Below, in pieces: positions 7,617 to 14,521 of a stretch of 64,000 nucleotides of DNA. The notes under the pieces are model-generated. The model ran no database searches. It was not told the origin of the DNA and saw only the letters and a list, made by a program, of their open reading frames with translations. Position 1 is the first letter of the stretch. Each line of letters opens with the position of its first letter. The DNA comes from CBDFKY01 sp965248995 (GTDB lineage: Bacteria > Pseudomonadota > Alphaproteobacteria > Rickettsiales > UBA998): assembly GCA_965248995.1 (NCBI GenBank), contig CBDFKY010000006.1:310001-374000 (forward strand). Reading direction: 5' to 3'. The position numbers and the translations under genes were made by a program.

Positions 7617-8174
7617 ATGTCATATATTTACCGATTCATTTTGACATTTCTATTGATATTTATGCCTTTTCTTAAAGAGGGAAATGCCACCATTGGGAAT
7701 AATGCTCCCATTTTGAAAGACGAAGTTTTACGCTGTCGCTATGAAAAATCTTCCTCAATAAAAGAAGATGAAGTAATGAAGATGTTTCTCGGAGATTCAG
7801 TTTTCAATAAAAAGAATTACTATTTTCATATAACCACAAAAACCTCTGTTGATGATGGTAAATCGGAGGTTAATGATACTGTAGACCCCACGTATAATAT
7901 AACTGGATTACAGATTCAATCTGAGGTCGAAGCTGAAATGATTCCTGATAATGATTTGTTCTTCACTTTAAAGAGGGCAGGATTTTATAATGATGGCATA
8001 CAAATGTACTTTGATCTTGGTAAACCTTTTGCAAAAACAAGATATAAAGATGCCTTGCTCAAAATTTTTATAGACCCATATGATCTTTCTAGTATCGCTG
8101 CTTTAGAACCCAGTCACGATAACAATGTTGGACTATGGTACTTAAAAGGCAAATGTAAGATGAAAAGAATCTAG
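7617..8174 (+). CDS. Unrecognised exported protein, 185 aa
   Basis: Unrecognised. The N-terminus (residues 1-23) is a signal peptide: short basic start, then FILTFLLIFMPFL, with likely cleavage after GNA. The mature part is hydrophilic, with beta-rich stretches (KNYYFHITTKTSV, GLQIQSEVEAEMI) and a C-terminal LWYLKGKCKMKRI. Two cysteines (LRCRY and KGKCKM) could form a disulphide. It is A+T-rich, within the element, and divergent from higBA. No partner can be proposed. Confidence 0.6.
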   Translation: MSYIYRFILTFLLIFMPFLKEGNATIGNNAPILKDEVLRCRYEKSSSIKEDEVMKMFLGDSVFNKKNYYFHITTKTSVDDGKSEVNDTVDPTYNITGLQIQSEVEAEMIPDNDLFFTLKRAGFYNDGIQMYFDLGKPFAKTRYKDALLKIFIDPYDLSSIAALEPSHDNNVGLWYLKGKCKMKRI

Positions 8175-8209
8175 ATTCATGATTTCAAGGGGCTTAAATC
8201 ATAAGGGAC

Positions 8210-8365
8210 TTATTGGTTTTGACATTGTGCTTCTTCCTGTTTCACCTTTTCCTGTATATCACGCACCATAAATGCAAGGCGGCGAGCGAGTGACATAGGG
8301 TCAATCTCCTGCACCGTTTTATCCTCAATCTCTACCGCTTGCGTGGCTTTGCTATACTCGGTCAA
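8210..8365 (-). pseudogene. Remnant of a DUF5681 gene (C-terminal part)
   Basis: Reading leftward, about 49 codons end at a TAA at 8212-8210. The fragment contains SKATQAVEIED, identical to the KATQAVEIED of the intact DUF5681 gene at 12040-12351, followed by MSLARRLAFMVRDIQ against EAARRFTFMMHLLS. No in-frame start precedes it; the reading frame runs straight into an 18-bp sequence (8360-8377) that in the other copy is part of the promoter region. This indicates a deletion that removed the N-terminal half and the -10. Confidence 0.75.
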
Positions 8366-8374
8366 GCATTTTGT

Positions 8375-9433
8375 TCATATTAATTTTAGCGGCGCTGACG
8401 TTGGTTTTTGTTTTTGATTGATTGCAATACCGAATAAGAGATTGTTTAGTTCACGTTCAGCAACGCCAAGTTCTGCGGCAATATGGGTTAATGTTATGTT
8501 TTGTATCCATAAATCTTTTAGTATTTTTGCCCAAACCTGTGACGTTTCTGGTGGAAGAGGATTAGGTTCATTTGCTCGTCCTAGTTTTGCTAGCGCAATA
8601 TAATGACTTTTATAATGCCATTCTGAGATACTGCCTGCTTTATGAAGAGCATAGTTCAAAGCTGAAACAGAAACCCCCCAACGCTTTTTCTTTTCTATCA
8701 AATCATTTAATGATCTCACCCACGGAAACTCCGCTTTAAGGTCATTTATGGGCATTAGGAATGCTGAGGCAAATGCGTTAGCTTCGGTTTCTGCTTTGGG
8801 GTGCGTCGAACCTGAATGACGGTGCATCACAAGATGCCCCAGTTCATGTGCTGCATCAAAGCGACTGTGTTCGGCGGTTTTGAGGGTATTAAGAAAGATA
8901 TAAGGTTTCTCATTTCTCCAGAGAGAATATGCGTCAAGGTGGCGCGTCTCTTCAACCAATGAAAATACTCTCACACCATGAACCTCTAAAAGATTTATCA
9001 TGTTCGAGATTGGACGCTCACCTATTCCCCATGCCGCCCTCAATAAAGCCGCAGCTTTTTCAGGGATTGCGCCGTTTGTATGAATCAAGTTGGCTTCAGG
9101 TAGTTCATATCTTCCGTTAATCCAGTCATCCAGTTCAAATGCTATTGCCGCCGCCGCCGTTGCCCCATCTCTGTTAGATGCGGTTAATGAACGAAGAGAC
9201 CTAAAGCTCACACCATCCGAACTAGGATATTCTGGTGATGACGTCTTATAGAAAAAACTTTTTGGGTATCCTGAATGTACTGATAATTTCTCTAAGCATT
9301 CTTCTGGTATGTTTATAGTTCCAGCCTCAAATCTTTGAATTATTTTGCGATTAACTCCCAATAAATCAGCAAAAGCTGTTTTTGTCATCCCAAGACGACG
9401 TCGAATAAAGTCCAATCGGTCAGGATTAGGCAT
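8375..9433 (-). CDS. XRE regulator fused to an ImmA/IrrE zinc metalloprotease (copy A)
   Basis: Residues 5-58 form a Cro/C1 HTH (MTKTAFADLLGVNRKIIQRFEAG). The ImmA/IrrE domain has the zinc motif HELGH at residues 196-200, followed by LVMHRH, and the third ligand region in ETEANAFASAFLMP around 215-228. The C-terminal part carries a second HTH-like stretch (LTHIAAELGVAERELNNLLFG). Proteins of this kind repress their own operon and cleave a partner or repressor upon a signal such as DNA damage. Its ATG lies 2 nt after the stop of the upstream partner gene. It has the same architecture and context as 12455-13522 but is strongly diverged from it. Confidence 0.9.
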   Translation of the reverse strand: MPNPDRLDFIRRRLGMTKTAFADLLGVNRKIIQRFEAGTINIPEECLEKLSVHSGYPKSFFYKTSSPEYPSSDGVSFRSLRSLTASNRDGATAAAAIAFELDDWINGRYELPEANLIHTNGAIPEKAAALLRAAWGIGERPISNMINLLEVHGVRVFSLVEETRHLDAYSLWRNEKPYIFLNTLKTAEHSRFDAAHELGHLVMHRHSGSTHPKAETEANAFASAFLMPINDLKAEFPWVRSLNDLIEKKKRWGVSVSALNYALHKAGSISEWHYKSHYIALAKLGRANEPNPLPPETSQVWAKILKDLWIQNITLTHIAAELGVAERELNNLLFGIAINQKQKPTSAPLKLI

Positions 9434-9435
9434 GG

Positions 9436-10083
9436 CTATTTCCGTCTAATGACAATATCAGTTGCATCAATAGGCATTTCGCGTTCTGGACGCTCTGTGT
9501 TGCGTGAGGGCTGGCTATCATTTTCCTGTCCGTTCAACAAAATAATGCGCGTTTCAAATCGAGAGAATTGCCCTCTATTAAAAGTTCGGGGTAATGATAG
9601 CTCGGCTTGCAAAACACCTTCTGCATCCACATGTGTTCCTAATACCCACGTCGTCACATCTGTATCTTTCTGAGTAATGATGTCTGGAAGCTCTGGTAAC
9701 CATCCAGTGGCATTGCAAGCCACTTTTTTGCTTGAAGAAGAACCTTTGGGTACAAGGTTTGTTGGGTCAACATTTAAGTTCGAAGTGTTGTGGTCAAAAT
9801 TGCAACCAATGATGCGAAGATTCAAATATGGGTTTAGAATCCCCTCTTGGTTATCCAATACATCTTTTTTCCAACGCTCATTGCAAAAAGCATCACGCAA
9901 TCCTCGCACAATTTTTGCATTCATTAATATAAGTTCAAAACCTTTGATGTCATTGCTGGTACACAGGGCGCGATCCGATGCGGCAACCCTGACAACATCA
10001 ATCAGCTTATCCCTGTCGAGTTCCATGCCCTCCACAAGAGGTAAAACTTTATGGTCGTCAAAAAGTACGATTCTATCACTCAT
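9436..10083 (-). CDS. Unrecognised partner of the XRE-ImmA protein (copy A), 215 aa
   Basis: Unrecognised, mixed alpha/beta. I start at the ATG at 10083 (MSDRIVLFDDHKV); two further ATGs nine codons upstream are possible. The C-terminal region ELSLPRTFN-RGQFSRFETRIILL followed by a Pro/Glu-rich linker and an Ile/Val-Arg-Arg-Lys end has a counterpart in the 195-aa protein at 13519-14106 (ASRFEPEVLI, Pro/Glu-rich linker, VRVMKHK). It immediately precedes the XRE-ImmA gene, which suggests one operon and possibly a substrate or antitoxin-like role. Function is unknown. Confidence 0.65.
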   Translation of the reverse strand: MSDRIVLFDDHKVLPLVEGMELDRDKLIDVVRVAASDRALCTSNDIKGFELILMNAKIVRGLRDAFCNERWKKDVLDNQEGILNPYLNLRIIGCNFDHNTSNLNVDPTNLVPKGSSSSKKVACNATGWLPELPDIITQKDTDVTTWVLGTHVDAEGVLQAELSLPRTFNRGQFSRFETRIILLNGQENDSQPSRNTERPEREMPIDATDIVIRRK

Positions 10084-10135
10084 GATGTTTGTCCCAAAAT
10101 CTTTCATCAAATGATGAAGGAAAATGGGACAAGGG

Positions 10136-10393
10136 TCAAGTTATTTTTTCCACCGCTTTGCGACTGCTTTGTGCAATCTCTTTCCTTTACTCTGGTGTAA
10201 GCGATTGTGCGCGTGCCTTACCACCCTTCTTGCCGCCTAACCTACCAAGCGCAACGGCGGCTTCATTCTTGCCCATGGGTTCATTCTCTGGTAACTCTGC
10301 TTCACCAGTTGCAACGTCCACAATGAACTTGGCTATACCTTCCATTCCTTTCCATTTGCATCTTCTGTCTAAACCAGATAATTTCCCCCGCAT
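10136..10393 (-). pseudogene. Small Lys/Gly-rich protein gene interrupted by a nonsense codon
   Basis: The frame opens with RGKLSGLDRRCKWKG, continues through KFIVDVATGEAE and VALGRLGGKKGGKARAQSLTPE, meets TAA at 10189-10187, then resumes in the same frame as RKEIAQSSRKAVEK before TGA at 10136. Related bacterial proteins read ...SLTPEQRKEIA..., so a CAA to TAA change at a Gln codon is the simplest explanation. The family is small, basic and nucleic-acid-binding in appearance (H1-like GGKKGGKA tract). A truncated 68-aa product could still be made. Confidence 0.7.
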
Positions 10394-10587
10394 GGTAGCA
10401 ATCTAAGCTGCCTGGGGCGTGAGAACCTCGTTTGCTGCGGCACAAGTGCGCCGTTATTGGCACTCCTCGACTTTGGTCGGGGAGGCATTGACGTATGAAA
10501 CAGGCTTTCCCGCCAAAGGTCAGTGCGTACCCTCAGCAGACGGTATTCTCAACTCCCCGATCACCACGGTTTCGATGAGGGGGGAAT
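10394..10587. other. Spacer between copy A cassette and lipoprotein gene
   Basis: About 190 bp without a convincing gene. It contains an inverted repeat of about 9 bp around 10463-10485 (CTCCTCGAC ... GTCGGGGAG) with no T-run after it. The region separates divergent transcription units and probably holds their promoters, but I cannot place them. Confidence 0.4.
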
Positions 10588-11205
10588 ATGAAGAAGATAT
10601 TGCTGGCAAGCGTAATGGTTCTTGCACTAACTGGCTGTGTTCAAAAACAGCCGCCAAAGATGACTAAAGCGGAAGATGATACTCAGCTTAAAGAGATAAA
10701 GGCAAAATTGAATCCTCCAAAAACTCTAGAGGCAATCCAACTCGAAGAAAAACAGAAAAAACTTGATCAGGAAATGAAGGAGAGCACTGATAGAATTAAC
10801 GAAATTGTAGATAAAAACTCAAAGGAATGGTATCACAAATGGTGCGGCACAAAAAAAGATGTTGAAAATTTACCTAAAGGCACACTTATAATGTTTTTGG
10901 GTTACCAGCTATGTTACGAAAAAAAAACGAAAGAATTTTTATCATCAAAAGATGATCTTCCTCTTATTTTGCAAGTGATTGACCAAAGGTGCCTAAAAAG
11001 CAAAAGTGATTGGCAAAGTTTTTATCAATCTTATTTGATGTGCCGTTTTGGTATTTTTAAGTTTCAGGAACTTGCTCGTAATATTGGAATACGCAAAATG
11101 GAAGAAGTAAGCAATGAAATGAGGATTCAGGATACCATGCCACTTATAAATGAAACTCGGACAAAAAGTCTTGATAAATTGGTTCAAGCAAGAATGAAAA
11201 AATAA
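10588..11205 (+). CDS. Unrecognised lipoprotein, 205 aa
   Basis: The N-terminus MKKILLASVMVLALTGC is a lipoprotein signal with lipobox LTGC, so Cys17 should be acylated. A charged, coiled-coil-like region follows (residues 35-75, LEEKQKKLDQEMKESTDRI), then a segment with four cysteines (WCGTK, LCYEK, RCLKS, MCRF) that may form two disulphides in the periplasm. A GGGGGAA site lies 8 bp before the ATG. It is A+T-rich and in the element. Anchored lipoproteins in islands can act in entry exclusion or phage exclusion, but nothing here proves it. Confidence 0.7.
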   Translation: MKKILLASVMVLALTGCVQKQPPKMTKAEDDTQLKEIKAKLNPPKTLEAIQLEEKQKKLDQEMKESTDRINEIVDKNSKEWYHKWCGTKKDVENLPKGTLIMFLGYQLCYEKKTKEFLSSKDDLPLILQVIDQRCLKSKSDWQSFYQSYLMCRFGIFKFQELARNIGIRKMEEVSNEMRIQDTMPLINETRTKSLDKLVQARMKK

Positions 11206-11274
11206 CTTATCAGGTTTTTGTTAGTAAAACCTAAAACAAGATTGGTAAAAATAAGGCTATCAAAAGGTTTTGTG

Positions 11275-11643
11275 ATGCTTTCTCAAAATATTTATCTGAT
11301 TTTAGTGACATTTCTTGCTGTTGTAGGTGCATTTTTTCACAGTGCCAAAGCTGACCCAAAACACAAAGGCTATATTTGGGGCTATCTATTAAGTTACGGC
11401 GGGATGGCTGGATGGACTATTTTAGGGATTACCTTCGTAGTGCAATCATTTCAGCAATCATCAGGCAATAGCGGGAAGTTTTTTCTTATGGGAATATTGT
11501 GTTGTATCGTAGCCGTGCCCTTTTTCTTCATGGCAAAAAAGAAAAAATGGGCATGGATTGTAGGAAGCATACTATCACTTAACCCTTTTGTATGGGTTTT
11601 TTCTCCACGTTATGGGAAAAACCGTTGGCACGAAATGACATAA
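11275..11643 (+). CDS. Unrecognised membrane protein, 122 aa
   Basis: I start at the ATG at 11275, preceded by AAAAGG, and not at the upstream ATG-like start at 11218. Four hydrophobic helices are visible: residues 6-22, 34-55 (GYLLSYGGMAGWTILGITFVV), 69-88 (FFLMGILCCIVAVPFFF) and 94-112 (WIVGSILSLNPFVWVF). A basic KKKK stretch lies between the last two. It follows the lipoprotein gene by about 70 bp and may be in its operon. Function unknown. Confidence 0.65.
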   Translation: MLSQNIYLILVTFLAVVGAFFHSAKADPKHKGYIWGYLLSYGGMAGWTILGITFVVQSFQQSSGNSGKFFLMGILCCIVAVPFFFMAKKKKWAWIVGSILSLNPFVWVFSPRYGKNRWHEMT

Positions 11644-11649
11644 AGAAAA

Positions 11650-11953
11650 TAAGTTCCCGCAGTAGGCGCAAACGGGGAAATATAATGGCTAGCCATTGGA
11701 TAGGTTCCAGATTGTCATCGTAATGTTTAAACGCGCTTTTCGTGTTATACGGCGGATCAATAAAGATGCACTTTACCTTGCCCGCATAGTAGGGCAGCAG
11801 AGCTTTCAGAGCGTGCAGATTATCCCCCTGAATCAGCATATTCTCAGCAGGTGCGCCGTAAGAGAGGCTCCCGTCCTCCTCCAGCAGGCGATACGGAACC
11901 CGTGCCGTTTACCTGATACTCTCTTCCCTGTTCAGCCAGTACAGAATCGGCAT
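11650..11953 (-). pseudogene. 5' remnant of a type III-like DNA methyltransferase (Mod) gene
   Basis: From an ATG at 11953 the frame reads MPILYWLNREESIR, then TAA at 11911-11909, then TARVPYRLLEEDGSLSYG and onward into NMLIQGDNLHALKALLPYYAG and IFIDPPYNTKSAF. The last contains the DPPY catalytic motif of adenine-N6/N4 cytosine methyltransferases and belongs to the site-specific methyltransferase group found with type III-like systems. Similarity stops at LLREL (about 11650), a few bases from the end of the convergent membrane protein gene. The missing target-recognition region, the nonsense codon and the lack of a nuclease gene mark it as dead. Confidence 0.85.
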
Positions 11954-12039
11954 AGGGGTTGTGTTTCCTTCCTTACTATAATTTTATGATGTTATTCATA
12001 GCGGGAAATGGAAATTATTCCAGCCTTCGTTATGGTTCA

Positions 12040-12351
12040 CTACATTGATTCCATTTGCTTTGAAAGCAGGTGCATCATAAACGTGAACCGCCGCGCTGCT
12101 TCTGCACTGTCCATGCTTTGCGGTGTGGTATCTTCAATCTCCACCGCTTGGGTGGCTTTGCCATACCCGCGATCCAGCAACGCATTTGCCGCAGAGATGC
12201 GTGCGGAGGGTGGTGCGGCTTTATCCTGCATCACTTCAACAAGGGTTTGCATGGCGGTCTGTGCATTTGCCCGTGCCAATTCCTGAATCTCAGCAACGAT
12301 TTTCGGTCTGCCTGAAGGATTACCGCTCTTCCCTTTTTGAAACTGTGCCAT
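12040..12351 (-). CDS. DUF5681-family protein, 103 aa
   Basis: The N-terminus MAQFQKGKSGNPSGRPK is the signature of DUF5681, a family common in prophages and islands. The middle (ANAQTAMQTLVEVMQD, ARISAANALLDRGYGKA) is helical, and it ends in VEIEDTTPQ and a short helix. Members are sometimes compared with small terminase-like or DNA-binding adaptors; I treat the role as unknown. A decayed second copy lies at 8210-8365. It stands downstream of the XRE-ImmA gene of copy B and has its own promoter-like sequence. Confidence 0.8.
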   Translation of the reverse strand: MAQFQKGKSGNPSGRPKIVAEIQELARANAQTAMQTLVEVMQDKAAPPSARISAANALLDRGYGKATQAVEIEDTTPQSMDSAEAARRFTFMMHLLSKQMESM

Positions 12352-12412
12352 AGGTTTCCTGCTCCTGATATGTCCCTGTTAGCAGGGCAATTTTACTTCA
12401 TTGAACCCAGAA

Positions 12413-12440
12413 AATCTATTACAACCACTTACTTGGTCAA
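12413..12440 (-). promoter_or_regulatory. Candidate promoter of the DUF5681 gene
   Basis: On the minus strand TTGACC (12440-12435) and TAGATT (12418-12413) are 16 bp apart, about 60 bp before the start codon. The -35 lies inside GGTCAAGCATTNTGNTCA (plus strand, 12435-12452), which recurs with 16 of 18 matches at 8360-8377 beside the decayed copy, where the -10 is missing. Confidence 0.55.
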
Positions 12441-12454
12441 GCATTGTGCTCAGT

Positions 12455-13522
12455 TTACTTTACTATTCTAAGTCTTGGTCTATCAAGCGGAAACATATCA
12501 TTTATTTCATCAGGATATAAACCAAACATATTAGAAAGCTCATCCATAGAATAAGAAAGATCAATGATATGAGCCTTTAGAAGCTGTTTAAATGTAATGG
12601 GATTTTCTATCACTCCTGGAATTTCTATCGGCTCTTTAGATCTCCAGCCACGTTTGTTCATTTCAATACAATAATACTTATATCCTCTTTCAGATATTCT
12701 CCCTAAATCTCTTGCCCTCCTAATAAGAGCCTGCATTGAAGTTTTCCAATAAAGCTTTAAGGTCATTATCTTTTCTAAAGACATGCCATAAAGAGAAGGC
12801 AAAATGTCTTGTGCTGGCATTAAAAACGCTGATGCAAAAGAATTTGCCTGCATTTCTTGTTCTTCACATGGCATTCTATGCATGATTAAATGACCAAGTT
12901 CATGCGCTAAAGAAAAACGGATTCTATCTTTTTCCTTAAAGCGACTGTTCAAAAAAATCATAGGTGGAAAGCTATCAACGGCGTGCTGACAAAAACCATC
13001 TATTAAATCTGTCCCAAAATCAAAAGGCACAATAATTACACCAGCATCTTCAATTATTTTTGTTAAATCATCAATAGGTCCTCTAGGTATCATCCATTGC
13101 TGACGTAAATTCATGGCAATTTCTTCCATGCGTCCTCCGTATTGATCGGGGTCAATAAATGGAGGTGGAAGTTTTGAAGAAGTTATTTCAACAGACGCAA
13201 GCATTTCTTCAATCGCAAAACGATAAATTTCTGATTTTGCTAATACGCTTTCCCAATCACCTACTGTCAATTTACTTTTTTTTCTATGATAACTAACGGG
13301 GGTTGGTCTTAGGCTTTTTGACCGAACAAAAAAACAAGCAGGAAAATTTAACGCTACAGAAATTTTTTCAAGAAGCTCTTCGGATGGCACAATCATGCCT
13401 TTTTCAATTTTTGATATTGTTCCTTGTGCAATAGCGGTGGCATTTGCTAAATCCTGCTGAGAAAATCTTCTGGCACGTCTAGCTAAACCGACCAGATTAG
13501 AATTAAATCCAGTGGAAATCAT
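12455..13522 (-). CDS. XRE regulator fused to an ImmA/IrrE zinc metalloprotease (copy B)
   Basis: N-terminal HTH at about residues 12-62 (FSQQDLANATAIAQGTISKIEKG), followed by the ImmA/IrrE domain with HELGH at residues 207-211, LIMHR, and a third-ligand region in EQEMQANSFASAFLMP around 221-236. A C-terminal HTH-like segment (YSMDELSNMFGLYPDEIND) closes the protein, as in copy A. The upstream partner gene overlaps its start by 4 nt (ATGA), so the two are translationally coupled. By analogy with ImmR-ImmA and IrrE-DdrO, it may combine repressor and protease in one chain. The proteolytic target is unknown. Confidence 0.9.
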   Translation of the reverse strand: MISTGFNSNLVGLARRARRFSQQDLANATAIAQGTISKIEKGMIVPSEELLEKISVALNFPACFFVRSKSLRPTPVSYHRKKSKLTVGDWESVLAKSEIYRFAIEEMLASVEITSSKLPPPFIDPDQYGGRMEEIAMNLRQQWMIPRGPIDDLTKIIEDAGVIIVPFDFGTDLIDGFCQHAVDSFPPMIFLNSRFKEKDRIRFSLAHELGHLIMHRMPCEEQEMQANSFASAFLMPAQDILPSLYGMSLEKIMTLKLYWKTSMQALIRRARDLGRISERGYKYYCIEMNKRGWRSKEPIEIPGVIENPITFKQLLKAHIIDLSYSMDELSNMFGLYPDEINDMFPLDRPRLRIVK

Positions 13523-14106
13523 AATTCTTTGTTCTCTTCATTTTTATGTTTCATGACACGCACACGATTAGGTTCTGGCGTGATGGTGTCTGGCGTGATT
13601 TCGATTGGCTCTGGTGTCTCTCTTGGTTTAAGCTCCATAGTCCATGCAGGTTTTGCCCCATCAGGGCAGGCTATTAATACTTCTGGCTCAAACCTAGATG
13701 CTACAATTTCCTTATATCCAAGATAAAGAATCGTTGATTCCTCTGAAAACTGCATGGCAGTTTGTGAATCATTATCATTCAATGCCATTGAAAGATTTGT
13801 TCTATTAACTGCAACGGTTTCATTTTCTTTAATCTTGTGAATAATTATTATCCATTTGCCAATGCAGAAATAAGTGGTCTGATTTGCGTCTTTAATATGT
13901 GTTCTCTTTTCTTCAACTAACAATGCCCTAAGGGATTTGACAATGTAATCTCGAATCATAGATGCACGAGTTCCTTCACGAAAAATATACGCTTGTTCTG
14001 CGTGCAGATTCCAAAACAATCTGTTTCCTGATATGACGGCATCATGAAAAATTGGGAAAAAATTAGAAATCTCAGTAATGCAATCTGTTTTAGTGCGAAC
14101 AGTCAT
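13519..14106 (-). CDS. Unrecognised partner of the XRE-ImmA protein (copy B), 195 aa
   Basis: The N-terminal half resembles an alpha/beta sensor or nuclease-like fold without a named family: FFPIFHDAVISGNRLFWNLH, REGTRASMIRDYIVKSLRALL, then GKWIIIIHKI and NRTNLSMALND. After STILYLGYKE comes ASRFEPEVLIACPDG, a Pro/Glu-rich linker (ETPEPIEITPDT) and a basic tail (VRVMKHKNE). The C-terminal plan matches that of 9436-10083. Its stop overlaps the XRE-ImmA start by 4 nt. Coupled expression with a protease-repressor suggests it is the regulated or cleaved component, or a toxin-like effector; this is inference. Confidence 0.7.
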   Translation of the reverse strand: MTVRTKTDCITEISNFFPIFHDAVISGNRLFWNLHAEQAYIFREGTRASMIRDYIVKSLRALLVEEKRTHIKDANQTTYFCIGKWIIIIHKIKENETVAVNRTNLSMALNDNDSQTAMQFSEESTILYLGYKEIVASRFEPEVLIACPDGAKPAWTMELKPRETPEPIEITPDTITPEPNRVRVMKHKNEENKEL

Positions 14107-14162
14107 GGTAAATCCTGTATATATTTATTAAATCCATAATACACACATGACTGTCTTTTTCA

Positions 14163-14292
14163 AGTAAAATTATTCCAAAGTCATTCTTTGACTTCCGATA
14201 CTTCACTGTCGCCTTTTTGGCAATGTCTTTCCTTTGCTTTGGTATAAGTGATTCTGCCGCCCCTTCTTCGCCCCAACCTACTAAGCGCAACA
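14163..14292 (-). pseudogene. Decayed copy of the small Lys/Gly-rich gene (copy B)
   Basis: The minus strand here aligns at DNA level with the gene at 10136-10393: GCGCTTAGTAGGTTGGG against GCGCTTGGTAGGTTAGG, and later ACCAAAGCAAAGGAAAGACATTGC against ACCAGAGTAAAGGAAAGAGATTGC. The copy B sequence keeps the Gln codon (PKQRKDIAKKA) but has an indel upstream that takes ALGRLGG out of frame with QRKDIA. No plausible complete reading frame remains. Confidence 0.55.
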
Positions 14293-14521
14293 GTGGGGGT
14301 GTTCAGGGGTTTTGCTCATGCCTCAAGAATGGCACAAGATGCTTTACCGTTCAAGCGTCAAAAATAAGCAGATTTCAAACTGAGACACCATCACTTATAA
14401 TCTACTCATCACACATAAAGATGCGTAGCACCGAAATGAGAGAATCGAGAATAATGAGTATTTTTCAATGTGTATATTTGACACTTTTGCCAGATGCACC
14501 GAAACAAACCCCCAAAACCGA

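Noticed and set aside
10419..10667. 82-codon plus-strand frame overlapping the lipoprotein start
   Set aside because: It overlaps the well-supported lipoprotein signal peptide in another frame and has no own start signal.
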